DNA from: Polaribacter sp. BAL334
GTDB taxonomy: Bacteria; Bacteroidota; Bacteroidia; Flavobacteriales; Flavobacteriaceae
Length of the DNA: 64,000 nucleotides
NCBI RefSeq assembly: GCF_015767435.1
Contig: NZ_JADWOV010000271.1
Location: 182,706-246,705 of the forward strand
Reading direction: 5' to 3'
A program made the position numbers and the translations under genes. Of the stretch, positions 26,632-36,266 are shown in pieces. A model generated the notes under the pieces. That model saw only the letters and a list, made by a program, of their open reading frames with translations. It was not told where the DNA came from and made no database searches. Positions within the stretch are counted from its first letter, which is position 1. Each line of letters begins with the position of its first letter.

Positions 26632-27198
26632 TTATCTTGTTGCCCAAGCTTTTTGATTGGGCGTTATTGTAGTAATTGCAGCATAGTTAGCAGGCACAGG
26701 AACGTAGGATAACAATTCTGTAGCACCAAGTTCTGAGGAACAATACCCTTCTATTGTTAATGTTTTTAGAATATTAAAAAAAGAGCGTCCTCTAATTTTG
26801 GTATCAATTTTAGTAAGAAAGCTATTAGAATCTTGATTGTTATCAAGGTTATTGAGCACTTCTATTTTTTGCTCATTTGTACATTTCTCAAAAACACGAT
26901 CATAGTCACTCAAGCAAGTATTTTGAATATCATTTAAACCATTAAAAAATGTATTAAATTCTTTATTTGATGAGCATGATTCCATAAAATTGATAATAAA
27001 ATCATGGACATTAGCTTCTTTCGCGCCAGGAGTATCTGAAGGAGGTATGATTACATCTGCTAATTCTGCAATAAGATCTTTATAATTTTTAAGTTTCCCT
27101 CTGTTTGATGTTCCATAAAAAAAATTGAAACCAGTAAAGGAAGCAATACTAATTCCAGTGAAGGCTAAAATTCCTCCAATTGCTTTTCGTCTATTCAT
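26632..27198 (-). CDS. Gluconate 2-dehydrogenase subunit 3 family protein
   Basis: The 188-residue protein begins MNRRKAIGGILAFTGISIASF, a Tat-like signal with twin arginine. The family core DLIAELADVIIPPSDTPGAKEANVHDFI follows. Subunit 3 is the small Tat-exported chaperone/partner of GMC dehydrogenases and may carry the flavoprotein across the membrane. It lies directly before the GMC gene and follows the glycosyltransferase genes by 20 bp, so the oxidoreductase is part of the polysaccharide operon. Confidence 0.87.
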   Translation of the reverse strand: MNRRKAIGGILAFTGISIASFTGFNFFYGTSNRGKLKNYKDLIAELADVIIPPSDTPGAKEANVHDFIINFMESCSSNKEFNTFFNGLNDIQNTCLSDYDRVFEKCTNEQKIEVLNNLDNNQDSNSFLTKIDTKIRGRSFFNILKTLTIEGYCSSELGATELLSYVPVPANYAAITTITPNQKAWATR

Positions 27199-27218
27199 GA
27201 TACAATTATTTTAAAAGA

Positions 27219-28409
27219 TTAATTTGCTCTTTTTGAACGTTCCCAATTGACAGATTGTGTGTTGTTTATATATCGAAAAAACCCTAAAACTACTGACAAA
27301 TTCATAATGAAAAAGTAGTAAGGAATGAAGAGTATTTTAATTCTAGTTTCTCTGTTTTCTAAAAACCAACCCAATAATGCAGCTGCATAAAATAGGATTT
27401 GTAACCAAAAAAATAAAGTGTAAATTGATAAGGAAAATAGCCCTTCTTGCAGAGCAAGGATTGTTAAAACGGGAATCATCAATACTAAGCATAAAGGAGT
27501 CAAACTCCAACGTAAAACTCGATGTGAAATGTATTGAAATGATAATGTTCCGTATTTAAAAATATTGAGCAATGATTTTAATCTCACAATAGATTGAATA
27601 CCTCCTGCTGAAATTCTAATTTTACGTTTTAATTCTTCCTTTACATTTGCAGAGGCTGTTTCAATGGCATATGCTTCAGGATCATATTGAATTGTATAAC
27701 CATCTTGAGCAACTCGTAATGAAATGATAAAATCATCTAAAATGGTGTCTTTTTCCACATGACGATATAATGCTGTTCTAATGGCAAATAATTCGCCTGC
27801 TGCACCTACAACCGAATACAATTCTGCATCCCATTTTTTTAAGGTAGATTCATATTTCCAATACAAACCTTCGCCTGCACCAGAAGCCACATCACTTTCT
27901 TTATCGATAATTCTTTTTTCACCAGAAACACAGCCAACTTTTGGATTGCTAAATAATTGAACAATTCTTTTGATAGACTCTTTTCCAAGGTTGGTATTAG
28001 CATCACTAAAAATAACAATAGGTGTTTTTACAAATTCCATTCCTCTATTCATGGCACCAATTTTTCCATTTCTTTCATCTAAATGATGCACAGTTGTATT
28101 TGGGTATTCTTTTAACAAATCTGGAGTGCCATCATTAGACCCGTCAGTAACCCAAATAATATGTAATTTATCTTTAGGATAATCAAGTGACAATGTATTT
28201 TTCATTTTTGCTGCCACATACTCTTTTTCATTGTAAGCAGCAATAAATAAAGTGACTTCTGGTTGATATGAATCATCTATTATTGTCTTTTTTCCAATTT
28301 TGAAAAATCTCCTAATTTTAATGATTGCAAATAATAAAATACCATAACCAACATAGGTATAAACGATGATAAATATCAATATCCAGCAAGTAATTTTTAA
28401 TAAATCCAT
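27219..28409 (-). CDS. Membrane glycosyltransferase, family 2
   Basis: The 396-residue protein has one N-terminal membrane segment, a GT2 catalytic core (VTLFIAAYNEKEYVAAKM, VTDGSNDGTPDLL, FSDANTN with the DxD-like motif, RKIRISAGGIQS near the QxxRW position) and three or four C-terminal membrane segments. This layout resembles processive cellulose/hyaluronan-type synthases, though QxxRW is not intact. It is the last glycosyltransferase of the operon. Sugar donor unknown. Confidence 0.85.
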   Translation of the reverse strand: MDLLKITCWILIFIIVYTYVGYGILLFAIIKIRRFFKIGKKTIIDDSYQPEVTLFIAAYNEKEYVAAKMKNTLSLDYPKDKLHIIWVTDGSNDGTPDLLKEYPNTTVHHLDERNGKIGAMNRGMEFVKTPIVIFSDANTNLGKESIKRIVQLFSNPKVGCVSGEKRIIDKESDVASGAGEGLYWKYESTLKKWDAELYSVVGAAGELFAIRTALYRHVEKDTILDDFIISLRVAQDGYTIQYDPEAYAIETASANVKEELKRKIRISAGGIQSIVRLKSLLNIFKYGTLSFQYISHRVLRWSLTPLCLVLMIPVLTILALQEGLFSLSIYTLFFWLQILFYAAALLGWFLENRETRIKILFIPYYFFIMNLSVVLGFFRYINNTQSVNWERSKRAN

Positions 28410-28419
28410 GATATAATTT

Positions 28420-29034
28420 TTAAACTTTTTCCCAAATCTTTGTCTCGTGATTGTATTTTTTTAGCACTTTGGCTGGATTTCCAACAGCTACAGAATATGA
28501 TGGAATATTTTTGGTTACAACACTTCCAGCCGCAATTACACAGTTTTTTCCAATGGTTACACCAGCCAAAACAACAACGTTTGCGCCAATCCAAGTACCA
28601 TCTTCTATGGTAATAGGAGATGTAGAAACACCTTGCTCGTGAATTGGACGATTTACATCTTCATAATTATGATTTAATCCAGATAGTGTAATGTTTTGTG
28701 CCAAACGAATATCATTGCCAATCAAGACTGGTCCAATAATCGTATTGCTTAGTCCTATTTTGGTTCTGTCTCCAATAATTACATTTCCTACACCATTGTT
28801 TATTGCCGAAAAATCTTCTATGGTAGAATCTTCTCCTAAATCAAATTTATTCCATGGAACTACATCCATTCTTGTTCTTGGTCTTACAATAGCACCTTTT
28901 CCTTTTTTATGATAAAACGGATTCACAAACCATTTTATCCATAATCTTGGTCGAGTTTGTTTTGGAATTAGAATAGACCAATGCACAAGTTTTTTTAAAC
29001 TTTCATTTGATTTAATTTTTTCTTTTAGTCCCAT
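28420..29034 (-). CDS. Hexapeptide-repeat O-acetyltransferase (WcaF/CysE-like fold)
   Basis: The 204-residue protein has left-handed beta-helix repeats (NVIIGDRTKIGLSNTIIGPVLIGNDIRLAQNITLSG, TIEDGTWIGANVVVLAGVTIGKNCVIAAGSVVTKNIPSYSVAVGNPAKVLKKYN in pieces) and the catalytic-type His in LSGLNHNYED. It probably acetylates a sugar of the repeat unit. The start overlaps the end of the upstream glycosyltransferase gene by 10 bp. Confidence 0.87.
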   Translation of the reverse strand: MGLKEKIKSNESLKKLVHWSILIPKQTRPRLWIKWFVNPFYHKKGKGAIVRPRTRMDVVPWNKFDLGEDSTIEDFSAINNGVGNVIIGDRTKIGLSNTIIGPVLIGNDIRLAQNITLSGLNHNYEDVNRPIHEQGVSTSPITIEDGTWIGANVVVLAGVTIGKNCVIAAGSVVTKNIPSYSVAVGNPAKVLKKYNHETKIWEKV

Positions 29035-30239
29035 TTTATGCTATGTTTGGTTGATTTTATGATGGCTTCATAAATAGCTTTCACATTGTTTTCCCAGGTA
29101 TGACTTTTTGCATATTCAATTCTGTTTTTGATACGTTCGCTCGTATTTTCTGATAAAGCTTTGTCTATCAAGGAAACATAATCTTCTTTACTATCTGCTA
29201 AATACACATGTTCTTTAAACATTTGCATTGTTTTTGTAGTTGTAGCAACAACAGGTTTTCCCATGGCTAAATACTCATCAATTTTTCTTGGATAATTGCC
29301 AATAGTTAAATTGTTTTTAAGTTGTGGATTGGTGGTAACATCAAAACCTTTTACATAATTTGGGAGGTCTAAAGCATCTTTACTACCTAAAAAATACACA
29401 TTTGACATGGTGTGCAATTTTGATTTTTTAAAATCTTCATCCTCAGGACCTACTAAAACAATACTCCAATCTTTCTTTTGCGATGCAATAAACTCTAGCA
29501 ATTCAATATCCAATCGCAAGCTAGTTAATGAACCAACATAACCAAAAATAGGAGAGGGTATGTTTTTAAACTCATCAGCAATTTTGATGGAATTGTCTTC
29601 GTCATTAAACAATGACACATCACAACCTTGACCAACCATATAACTATGTTGATTGTATTGTTTGCAAAAATCTTCGAAAAACTCGGAATTTGTTAAAACG
29701 ACATCCGCCTTTTTAATAAGTTGAGGTTCAATTCTTTCGCCATGTTTTTGCCAATAAGGCACTTTTACTAAATAATCGCGCATGTAATACGCATACACTT
29801 TTGGTTTAAGCAAGTCTTTTAAATGCAATCCTAAAAACATAGAGCTATCGTTAAAAAGGATTACATCTTTAAACCCTAATCTTGAAATTGCTTTTTGAAT
29901 ATCTTTCGCAAATACAGTACTATTTCTTTTATTTAAGCTATTAAAAATGAAATTTATAGGAATAGAATTTATAGATTCCACAAGAGATTTTGGGTATAAA
30001 TTCCATAAGTTTGATTCAATTTCAACTAAATCATCTTCTTCTCCATTTTTAATTCGAATTCTTTTTTGAATATTGATTTTATCTTTTTGAGAGCGCATAA
30101 CAGCTCTTGTCATTGGCGGATTTACGTATAAAACACGATTGTGTTTTGCAAATTCTAGCGCAATATTTTTGCAATTGCTGCCAATTTCTATATCCCAAGC
30201 TTGGATGCCAACTACGATGATGTCTTTACCTGTTATCAT
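29025..30239 (-). CDS. Glycosyltransferase, GT-B fold (TuaH/GT4-like)
   Basis: The 404-residue protein has GT-B features: N-terminal WDIEIGSNCKNIALEFAKHNRVLYVNPP, an acceptor domain, then IFGYVGSLTSLRLDIELLEF, WSIVLVGPEDEDF, VYFLGSKDALDLPNYVKGFDVTTNPQ and KIDEYLAMGKPVVATTTKTM with the donor-binding Glu. The VYFLG...L..Y...FDV pattern resembles teichuronic-acid TuaH-type enzymes. Specificity unknown. Confidence 0.85.
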   Translation of the reverse strand: MITGKDIIVVGIQAWDIEIGSNCKNIALEFAKHNRVLYVNPPMTRAVMRSQKDKINIQKRIRIKNGEEDDLVEIESNLWNLYPKSLVESINSIPINFIFNSLNKRNSTVFAKDIQKAISRLGFKDVILFNDSSMFLGLHLKDLLKPKVYAYYMRDYLVKVPYWQKHGERIEPQLIKKADVVLTNSEFFEDFCKQYNQHSYMVGQGCDVSLFNDEDNSIKIADEFKNIPSPIFGYVGSLTSLRLDIELLEFIASQKKDWSIVLVGPEDEDFKKSKLHTMSNVYFLGSKDALDLPNYVKGFDVTTNPQLKNNLTIGNYPRKIDEYLAMGKPVVATTTKTMQMFKEHVYLADSKEDYVSLIDKALSENTSERIKNRIEYAKSHTWENNVKAIYEAIIKSTKHSIKWD

Positions 30240-30253
30240 GATTTTTATTTTGT

Positions 30254-31405
30254 TTAGATATTTCCATGAATTAATTCATATTGCTTCAAATAGTCTTTTG
30301 CCATGTTTTTCCATGAAAATTGTTTGCTTCTTTCTAAACCTTTTTCACAAAGAGACTTCCTATAATCATCATCATTTAAAATTTTAATAATACCAGCTGT
30401 AATTTCTTCGGATTGAAAAGGGTCAATTATATGAGCTGCATCTGCTGCAACTTCTGGCATTGATGAGGTGTTTGATGTGATTACTGGAACATTACAAGAC
30501 ATGGCTTCTAGCATTGGAATACCAAAACTTTCTCGCAAAGATGGATATAGAAAAACAGCGCATTGTGAATAGATTGCTGGTAAATCTGTGTTCACAACAT
30601 ATCCTGTTAAAACTATTTGATTGATGAGATTCACATCATTAATTTCTATCAAAAGTTTATTAAGCTCAATTTTATCATAATCAAGCATTACCAATTTATA
30701 ATCAGAATTTGATTGTTTTAAAAAATCGGAAAAGGCTTTTAAAGTTCCTTTGGTATTCTTTTTTGGGTCAGTGTTTCCTAAAAAAAAGAAAAATTTATCC
30801 GGTAAATGATATGTGTTTTTAACCCTTAAAAGTTCCTCTTTGTTTGAAACTGGTTTAAAATGTTCACTAACGCCATTATAAATTGCATCTAGTTTTTTAT
30901 CTCCTTTAATACCAAAAAATTCTCCAATTCTATTTTTCTCAAAATGAGATACTGTGATTACTTTTTTGCTTTTTTTTACAACACGAGGTACAACAAGTTT
31001 TCGATAAATATTGCCAAATTTTTGATAAGCACTAGCGCTACTTTTAAGGATTTTCAGGTAACTACTTTCCATATAAATGATATCATGAAGAATTGTAATC
31101 AGTGGAATATCAGTAAAAAAAGGAGCTGTATTACTCGTGCAATGCAAAATATCGCAATGGTATTTTTTTGCGGCTTTTGGCAATGCTATTTGTTCCCAAG
31201 TTGGATAAGGACCGCCTTTCAATTCAATAATTTTAAAGTTTGCAGTTTCTTTTAAAATTGCATTGTCTTCATCAGGTTTTACAAAAATATAATAGTCATT
31301 TACTTTGTCTATAATCTGAAGATTTTTGATAAGCTCCAAAGCAACCATGTCCATGCCATGTTTCTTTTTTCGAAAAATCCTTTGCGCTTCAATACCTATT
31401 CTCAT
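30254..31405 (-). CDS. Glycosyltransferase, family 4
   Basis: The 383-residue protein starts MRIGIEAQRIFRKKKHGMDMVALELI and carries the GT4 donor domain: FFFLGNTDPKKNTKGTLKAF, LTGYVVNTDLPAIYSQCAVFLYPSLRESFGIPMLEAMSCNVPVITSN (read in pieces; the EX7E motif is E in RESFGIPMLE). It is a retaining glycosyltransferase for one step of repeat-unit assembly. It sits 11-14 bp from both neighbours within the operon. Confidence 0.9.
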   Translation of the reverse strand: MRIGIEAQRIFRKKKHGMDMVALELIKNLQIIDKVNDYYIFVKPDEDNAILKETANFKIIELKGGPYPTWEQIALPKAAKKYHCDILHCTSNTAPFFTDIPLITILHDIIYMESSYLKILKSSASAYQKFGNIYRKLVVPRVVKKSKKVITVSHFEKNRIGEFFGIKGDKKLDAIYNGVSEHFKPVSNKEELLRVKNTYHLPDKFFFFLGNTDPKKNTKGTLKAFSDFLKQSNSDYKLVMLDYDKIELNKLLIEINDVNLINQIVLTGYVVNTDLPAIYSQCAVFLYPSLRESFGIPMLEAMSCNVPVITSNTSSMPEVAADAAHIIDPFQSEEITAGIIKILNDDDYRKSLCEKGLERSKQFSWKNMAKDYLKQYELIHGNI

Positions 31406-31416
31406 AATGCAGTGTT

Positions 31417-32490
31417 TTAAACATTGATTAATAAATAACTCTTTAGTTTTTTTCTAATTTGACCATATATAACCACCTCAATTATATATGAAAACAAAAA
31501 CATAAAAAGAATATAAAGTGTATTTTTTAGGATTACATTATTGATGAAATCCAGATAAGTTGCCTCAATAACTAAATAATGATGCGAAATATAAATGCCA
31601 TAAGAAAAAGGAGCTAAATACTTAAAAACTCCAAATATTTCATGAAATCCAAACCAATTCAAACGATTCCAAATAATGCCTGCAAACAGTGCAATAAATG
31701 CGAAAACAAAATGCCGCAATTCAATAAATGGATAGGCTACTAAAGGATATTCATATATTTTTGTATATCCAAAGTTGATGTATAAATTGATGCTTAAAAG
31801 AGCGATTATCACAATTAAAACATAACTGTAATTTTTCATTGATGTAAACGTGTAATTTTCTCCATTTAAATAAATTTCTGCGAATCGAACTCCAATCCAC
31901 CAAATAGCAAAATACATCAAAACTCGATTGATGAAAAATGGATAAAATACATAAGATATTGCAGCTATAATTGTAAGAATAGAAACCCAAATATGAAGTT
32001 TAGAAGGTGCAATTTTTTTAGATAAAAATAAAAAAATCATATAAAACCACCATTCGTATGACAATGACCAAAGCACACCATTTGCCATATAAACAGGAGA
32101 AATTACATTTGGTTTCAATGAAATCACATCTTGAAGCATCAAAAGATTTCCTAAAAGAGTTTTCCATTCAGGATCTGCCAAACTGCCTTCTGCATAACAT
32201 TTTAAAATATATGCTACCAAGAAAATACAAATCAAGGGAATATAAATTCTTAAAAATCGGCGTAAAAAGTATTTTTTAAAAGATTTATCTGGTGATTTTT
32301 CCCAAGAATATTTAATCACAAAACCACTTAAAATAAAAAACATAATTACAGCCTCTGAACCAAAACGAAATAGAAATCCCACATTGATTCCGAAAAGAAA
32401 TATTTTTTGTGGTAGCAAATGAAAAAGCACTACATAAAATGCAGCGAATCCACGAATGGCTTCTAATTTTTCAATTTTTTTATTTTTCAT
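31417..32490 (-). CDS. Acyltransferase family 3 membrane protein (OafA/WecH-like)
   Basis: The 357-residue, roughly ten-span membrane protein has the family start IEKLEAIRGFAAFYVVLFH (catalytic His in FH), the RFLRIYIPL block, NGVLWSLSYEWWFYMIF and GIYISHHYLVI near the end. These proteins transfer acyl groups, commonly acetyl, to sugars at the membrane. It is the second likely acetylation enzyme of the operon. Confidence 0.92.
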   Translation of the reverse strand: MKNKKIEKLEAIRGFAAFYVVLFHLLPQKIFLFGINVGFLFRFGSEAVIMFFILSGFVIKYSWEKSPDKSFKKYFLRRFLRIYIPLICIFLVAYILKCYAEGSLADPEWKTLLGNLLMLQDVISLKPNVISPVYMANGVLWSLSYEWWFYMIFLFLSKKIAPSKLHIWVSILTIIAAISYVFYPFFINRVLMYFAIWWIGVRFAEIYLNGENYTFTSMKNYSYVLIVIIALLSINLYINFGYTKIYEYPLVAYPFIELRHFVFAFIALFAGIIWNRLNWFGFHEIFGVFKYLAPFSYGIYISHHYLVIEATYLDFINNVILKNTLYILFMFLFSYIIEVVIYGQIRKKLKSYLLINV

Positions 32491-32520
32491 TTGTTTGATA
32501 AAAGTCTAATTATGAATCAT

Positions 32521-33720
32521 TTAGTTTTTTATGTCTTTTGAATTTGAAGTATGTTGAGTATGAATAAATGTTTTATTTGCTCCTTTTATTTTTAGCAATG
32601 ACAATAACATTGTAAACATTCCTTTAGGCAAACTAGCCAAAGCGCCCAGAGTTTTTGAATTGTAAAATGAAATTGGAACAGAAAAAACAAATGATAAAAT
32701 ACAAGTTACCACCAGAGCAATCCAGAGTTTTGTATAAATAATTTGGTTTTTTAAAAAGTAATTGATGGTTAAAAATCCAACACTAAAAAAGATCACAGCG
32801 CCTAATAATAAAATCCTTGGTGGTTGAATGAATTGAATCGCTTTGTCAAAATAATCTACATTTCCTTTTAAAATCAAGTCTTTTGATGCATTCAAAATGT
32901 CTTTTCTAAAATAATGAAATTGAGCAGACAACCAACGTCTGCGTTGATTGCCAAATACTTCCGCTTTTTGAATTTTTTCATCATATACAATAGCATCATT
33001 TAGATATACGATTTTACGTCCTTCTTTGAGCATTTTCAATTCAATTTCTTTATCAAAACCGCCAATTGCAGTAACTGTAGCCATTAAAGATTTAAAATAT
33101 TGATATCTAAAAGCCATTCCAGATCCAATAATTGCTGATGATAAACCTAAAACCCTGTGCCCTTTTCTGAAAATATTATTGTTTATTTCTTCGCTAATAG
33201 CATCAAGAATAGCCCAAGAATTATTGGTGTTTTTTGCTGTACGATGTCCTTGAACAGCAATAAAATCATACTCAAAAGCAGCATTTATTTTTTTCAGAAA
33301 ATCAGGAGCCATTACATTATCTGCATCCAAAACAACAGCAATGTCATATAAATTTTTTAGAGTTTCCATTGCTTTATTTAAAGCTTTGGATTTTGTGCTT
33401 TTTTCAAAACTTACTTCAATTAATTTGATAGGTAATGTTTTTAAAACTGCTAAGGTTTCTTCTTTGAAAGAATCAGCAATAATCACCACATCAAAAAGAT
33501 TTTTTGGATATTCTTGTTCTAGCGCTAATTTGGCAACTTCAATAATAACAGCATCTTCTTTATAACCTGGAATAAGGACAGCTATGCTTTTCATGTTTCC
33601 ATTATCATTGTAGGTTTTTTGCTTATAAAAAAGACTCGCAATTGAAAATATAAAAATATAAAGTGTTGCTAAACCCAATAGAATCAGCAAAATAAGTTGA
33701 ATGATATTAAATAGGAACAT
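32521..33720 (-). CDS. Membrane glycosyltransferase, family 2
   Basis: The 399-residue protein has an N-terminal helix, a GT2 core (IAVLIPGYKEDAVIIEVAKLAL, FDVVIIADSFKEETL, AVVLDADNVMAPDFL with the DxD motif, IGGFDKEIELKMLKEG with the ED-type base) and the QRRRWLSAQ motif (QxxRW) of processive GT2 enzymes, then three C-terminal membrane segments. The intact QxxRW makes a chain-forming or membrane-linked transferase likely. Donor unknown. Confidence 0.9.
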   Translation of the reverse strand: MFLFNIIQLILLILLGLATLYIFIFSIASLFYKQKTYNDNGNMKSIAVLIPGYKEDAVIIEVAKLALEQEYPKNLFDVVIIADSFKEETLAVLKTLPIKLIEVSFEKSTKSKALNKAMETLKNLYDIAVVLDADNVMAPDFLKKINAAFEYDFIAVQGHRTAKNTNNSWAILDAISEEINNNIFRKGHRVLGLSSAIIGSGMAFRYQYFKSLMATVTAIGGFDKEIELKMLKEGRKIVYLNDAIVYDEKIQKAEVFGNQRRRWLSAQFHYFRKDILNASKDLILKGNVDYFDKAIQFIQPPRILLLGAVIFFSVGFLTINYFLKNQIIYTKLWIALVVTCILSFVFSVPISFYNSKTLGALASLPKGMFTMLLSLLKIKGANKTFIHTQHTSNSKDIKN

Positions 33721-33778
33721 AATAAAAAATTATAATTGAAAAACTAGTTGAATGATTTTTAGAGATTTTCTAATAGTA

Positions 33779-34720
33779 TCATTTGAGTAGTTTTCTTAAT
33801 TTATTTCTAACTTTTAATCCAAATTCTCTTAAAAATGGCAAATGTTTTCCGCTTTTTAAATTGTATAAAAATGATTCTGACTCAAAAATCATTTCAAAAT
33901 TTGCGGTACATAAAACTGGTTTTTTTGAGATTCTGTTAATTTCTATAGCTTGATTTAATTCGCTTTCAATAAAAAGCACATAAGGTTTTGCCATATACGC
34001 TTTTGCTTTATGATCTCCATGATTATTAGCTTTTTGACGCGCTTCCATATTTGGCAAATCTAACATCACCAAATCATTGTATTTTATGTTGTTTGCAGCC
34101 AACCAAGTTTCTGTTTCTTTTCGGTATTTTTCTAGTCTTGAAGTGACAATTGTGCCAATTTTACTTCCAGGAATAAACAATGGTGGTGCATTTAGGATAA
34201 AGTCTATATATTTTTCCCCATCATCATTTTGCTCAGGTAAAGGATCTGCACATAAAACGCCATCAATATCAAAACAAGCTTTTTCTAAAGTGGTATGATT
34301 CAGAATATTCCATTGAAAATAACGTGGTAAAGGAACAATTTCAAAGAAATAATCAACCATTTTTTCTTTACCAGCAATGATATAAACAGCACAATATTTG
34401 ATATCAAATTTCTCTTCTAGATGTTTTAGCTTTTCTCTCACTTCCACCATTGCAGAACCAGAAGCGATACTATCATCAACTACCAATACTTTTTTATATG
34501 CTCCCGATTCAAAAAACTGACTTCTTGCGCCTGCTTTATAAATATGTCCGTTTAAAAAAGAGTCAATATCAGTATAAGGTTTATTGAGATAAAGTGATAA
34601 TAAATTTGCAGGCAACATGCCACTTCTTGGAACGCCTACTATTAAATCAAAATCACGTGGAATTATACTTAGTTTTTGAAGTATAATATTATTTAAGTCC
34701 TTGATATTTCTGTAATTCAT
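33779..34720 (-). CDS. Phosphoribosyltransferase-HAD fusion protein
   Basis: The N-terminal half is a type I phosphoribosyltransferase fold with GVPRSGMLPANLL (about 29-41) and the PRPP loop VLVVDDSIASGSA (78-90). The C-terminal half starts with a HAD motif ACFDIDGVLCADP (148-160), then TSRLEKYRKETETWL, HGDHKAKAY and LFIESE. The HAD acid pair of motif IV reads ESE rather than DD. The 313-residue protein lies inside the polysaccharide operon between polymerase and glycosyltransferase genes. The role is unknown; nucleotide handling for a modified sugar or base substituent is one possibility. Confidence 0.8.
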   Translation of the reverse strand: MNYRNIKDLNNIILQKLSIIPRDFDLIVGVPRSGMLPANLLSLYLNKPYTDIDSFLNGHIYKAGARSQFFESGAYKKVLVVDDSIASGSAMVEVREKLKHLEEKFDIKYCAVYIIAGKEKMVDYFFEIVPLPRYFQWNILNHTTLEKACFDIDGVLCADPLPEQNDDGEKYIDFILNAPPLFIPGSKIGTIVTSRLEKYRKETETWLAANNIKYNDLVMLDLPNMEARQKANNHGDHKAKAYMAKPYVLFIESELNQAIEINRISKKPVLCTANFEMIFESESFLYNLKSGKHLPFLREFGLKVRNKLRKLLK

Positions 34721-34787
34721 AATTTTAGAGTTAAGAGGTTGTTGATTTTTTTTCTATTGTAAGGACTTTTAGAGTCTCTTTTTTTGT

Positions 34788-36266
34788 TTATACTTGGATT
34801 AATTTTGTTTCTAATTCTTTTGGATTTTGTTCAAAAATTTCTGGATTTGACATGATTGCCATTGAAGCATAGATTAACAATGCAGTTGGCATTCCACCCA
34901 ATATTGCGTTTCCATAAGAAGCCAACATTATCCCAGCCATTCCAGCAATAAGTGCACTCATTTTAATTTTGGTTATTGGGTCTCTAATTTTAAACATTAC
35001 TTTATAACTTGCAGTTCCAATCACAAAAAATAGAATAAATAAATGAAATGTTAACCCAACAATCCCCAATTCTGCCCAAATTAAAACATACCAACTATCA
35101 GTAGCAACATTTGAAAGAAAAGCATGAGGCAGAAAACGCTGAGCTTTGTCTCCTGCATGACCTATGCCACCACCAAAAGGTCTAGAAGCCAAATATCCTT
35201 TTAAAATTTTTTGATTATCAAGCCTTACTTTTAGTGAAGGTTCATTTGGATCAAAAGCACTTCTCATTCTTCTTATTTGGTCATTTCCATTTGCGATTGT
35301 TGTATACTTAAAAAAAACAAAAATGAGTGCAATAAACAGTACCCCAAAACTGAGAACTCTGATATTTTTTCGAAGTACAAAAAATGTCATTAAACCAGCT
35401 AATGGAACCGCAATTGAACCTCTTGTTCCAGAAATCATCATTCCATAAAAACCAAGAATTCCAACAGTTAGAAAGAAAATTTTTGAAAATCCTTTTTTAG
35501 CCATTGAATAAATTATAAAAACCACTCCAGCATATGCTTGATTTCCACCAAATTGACCTGCATCACTAAAAAATGAAAAAACTCTAAGTTTACCAAATAA
35601 CACATGAGTTTCTGCACCTCCATTGTCTAACCAAGCTTGTTCTGCATAATCAACTCCAAAAAGCATTTGAATTGTTCCTTTTAGTGTGGCAAGTAGTGAA
35701 AATACTCCCCAAACATATAAAAAGGTGTCCAATTTTTTATTGGTATCAATGAGCATAAATGTCAGAATTATAAAGAAAAAGAAATAGAAACCAATTCCTC
35801 TTCCTGCAATCCATGGTTCAATCATTCTGGCTTCAGGATTTACAAGTTGAAATATGCAATACAACATCCAAATACCTGCTAAAATAGTAATGGTTTTATT
35901 TGCTGGAGACCAATCAACCCTTTCTCTAAATCTTGAAAAGATGATGGCTAAAAAAGTAAATACCATGATTCCATCAATTGCGAAACCCAAAGGCAATCCT
36001 TGAATATATCTTCCAATTCCTAGAATGACAAAATTTAATCCAATAGCTGTGTAAAAACCAATTATAGGATTTTTAAATAAAAAATAGAAATAGAAGCCAC
36101 CAAAAAAAAGCGCAAATAATAGTCCTATTCCAACAACTTTTAGTTTTGCAAGAAGTAATGCAATACACAATACTCCACCAAACAACAATAATATTCCTTT
36201 CGGGCTTACTAAATTAGCAGAGCCTGATACTTTATCGAAAGGATTTATTTGGTCGTTTGAAATCAA
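34788..36266 (-). CDS. O-antigen ligase/polymerase-like membrane protein (Wzy-type)
   Basis: The 492-residue protein has about 12 membrane segments and an O-antigen ligase-like region with YGMMISGTRGSIAVPLAG and, in the large loop, RPFGGGIGHAGDKAQRFLPHAFLSN. It probably polymerises repeat units in the periplasm. No ATG precedes the first membrane span: the start is a TTG at 36266 whose last two bases overlap the flippase TGA stop (TTGA), a coupled start. Confidence 0.85.
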   Translation of the reverse strand: MISNDQINPFDKVSGSANLVSPKGILLLFGGVLCIALLLAKLKVVGIGLLFALFFGGFYFYFLFKNPIIGFYTAIGLNFVILGIGRYIQGLPLGFAIDGIMVFTFLAIIFSRFRERVDWSPANKTITILAGIWMLYCIFQLVNPEARMIEPWIAGRGIGFYFFFFIILTFMLIDTNKKLDTFLYVWGVFSLLATLKGTIQMLFGVDYAEQAWLDNGGAETHVLFGKLRVFSFFSDAGQFGGNQAYAGVVFIIYSMAKKGFSKIFFLTVGILGFYGMMISGTRGSIAVPLAGLMTFFVLRKNIRVLSFGVLFIALIFVFFKYTTIANGNDQIRRMRSAFDPNEPSLKVRLDNQKILKGYLASRPFGGGIGHAGDKAQRFLPHAFLSNVATDSWYVLIWAELGIVGLTFHLFILFFVIGTASYKVMFKIRDPITKIKMSALIAGMAGIMLASYGNAILGGMPTALLIYASMAIMSNPEIFEQNPKELETKLIQV

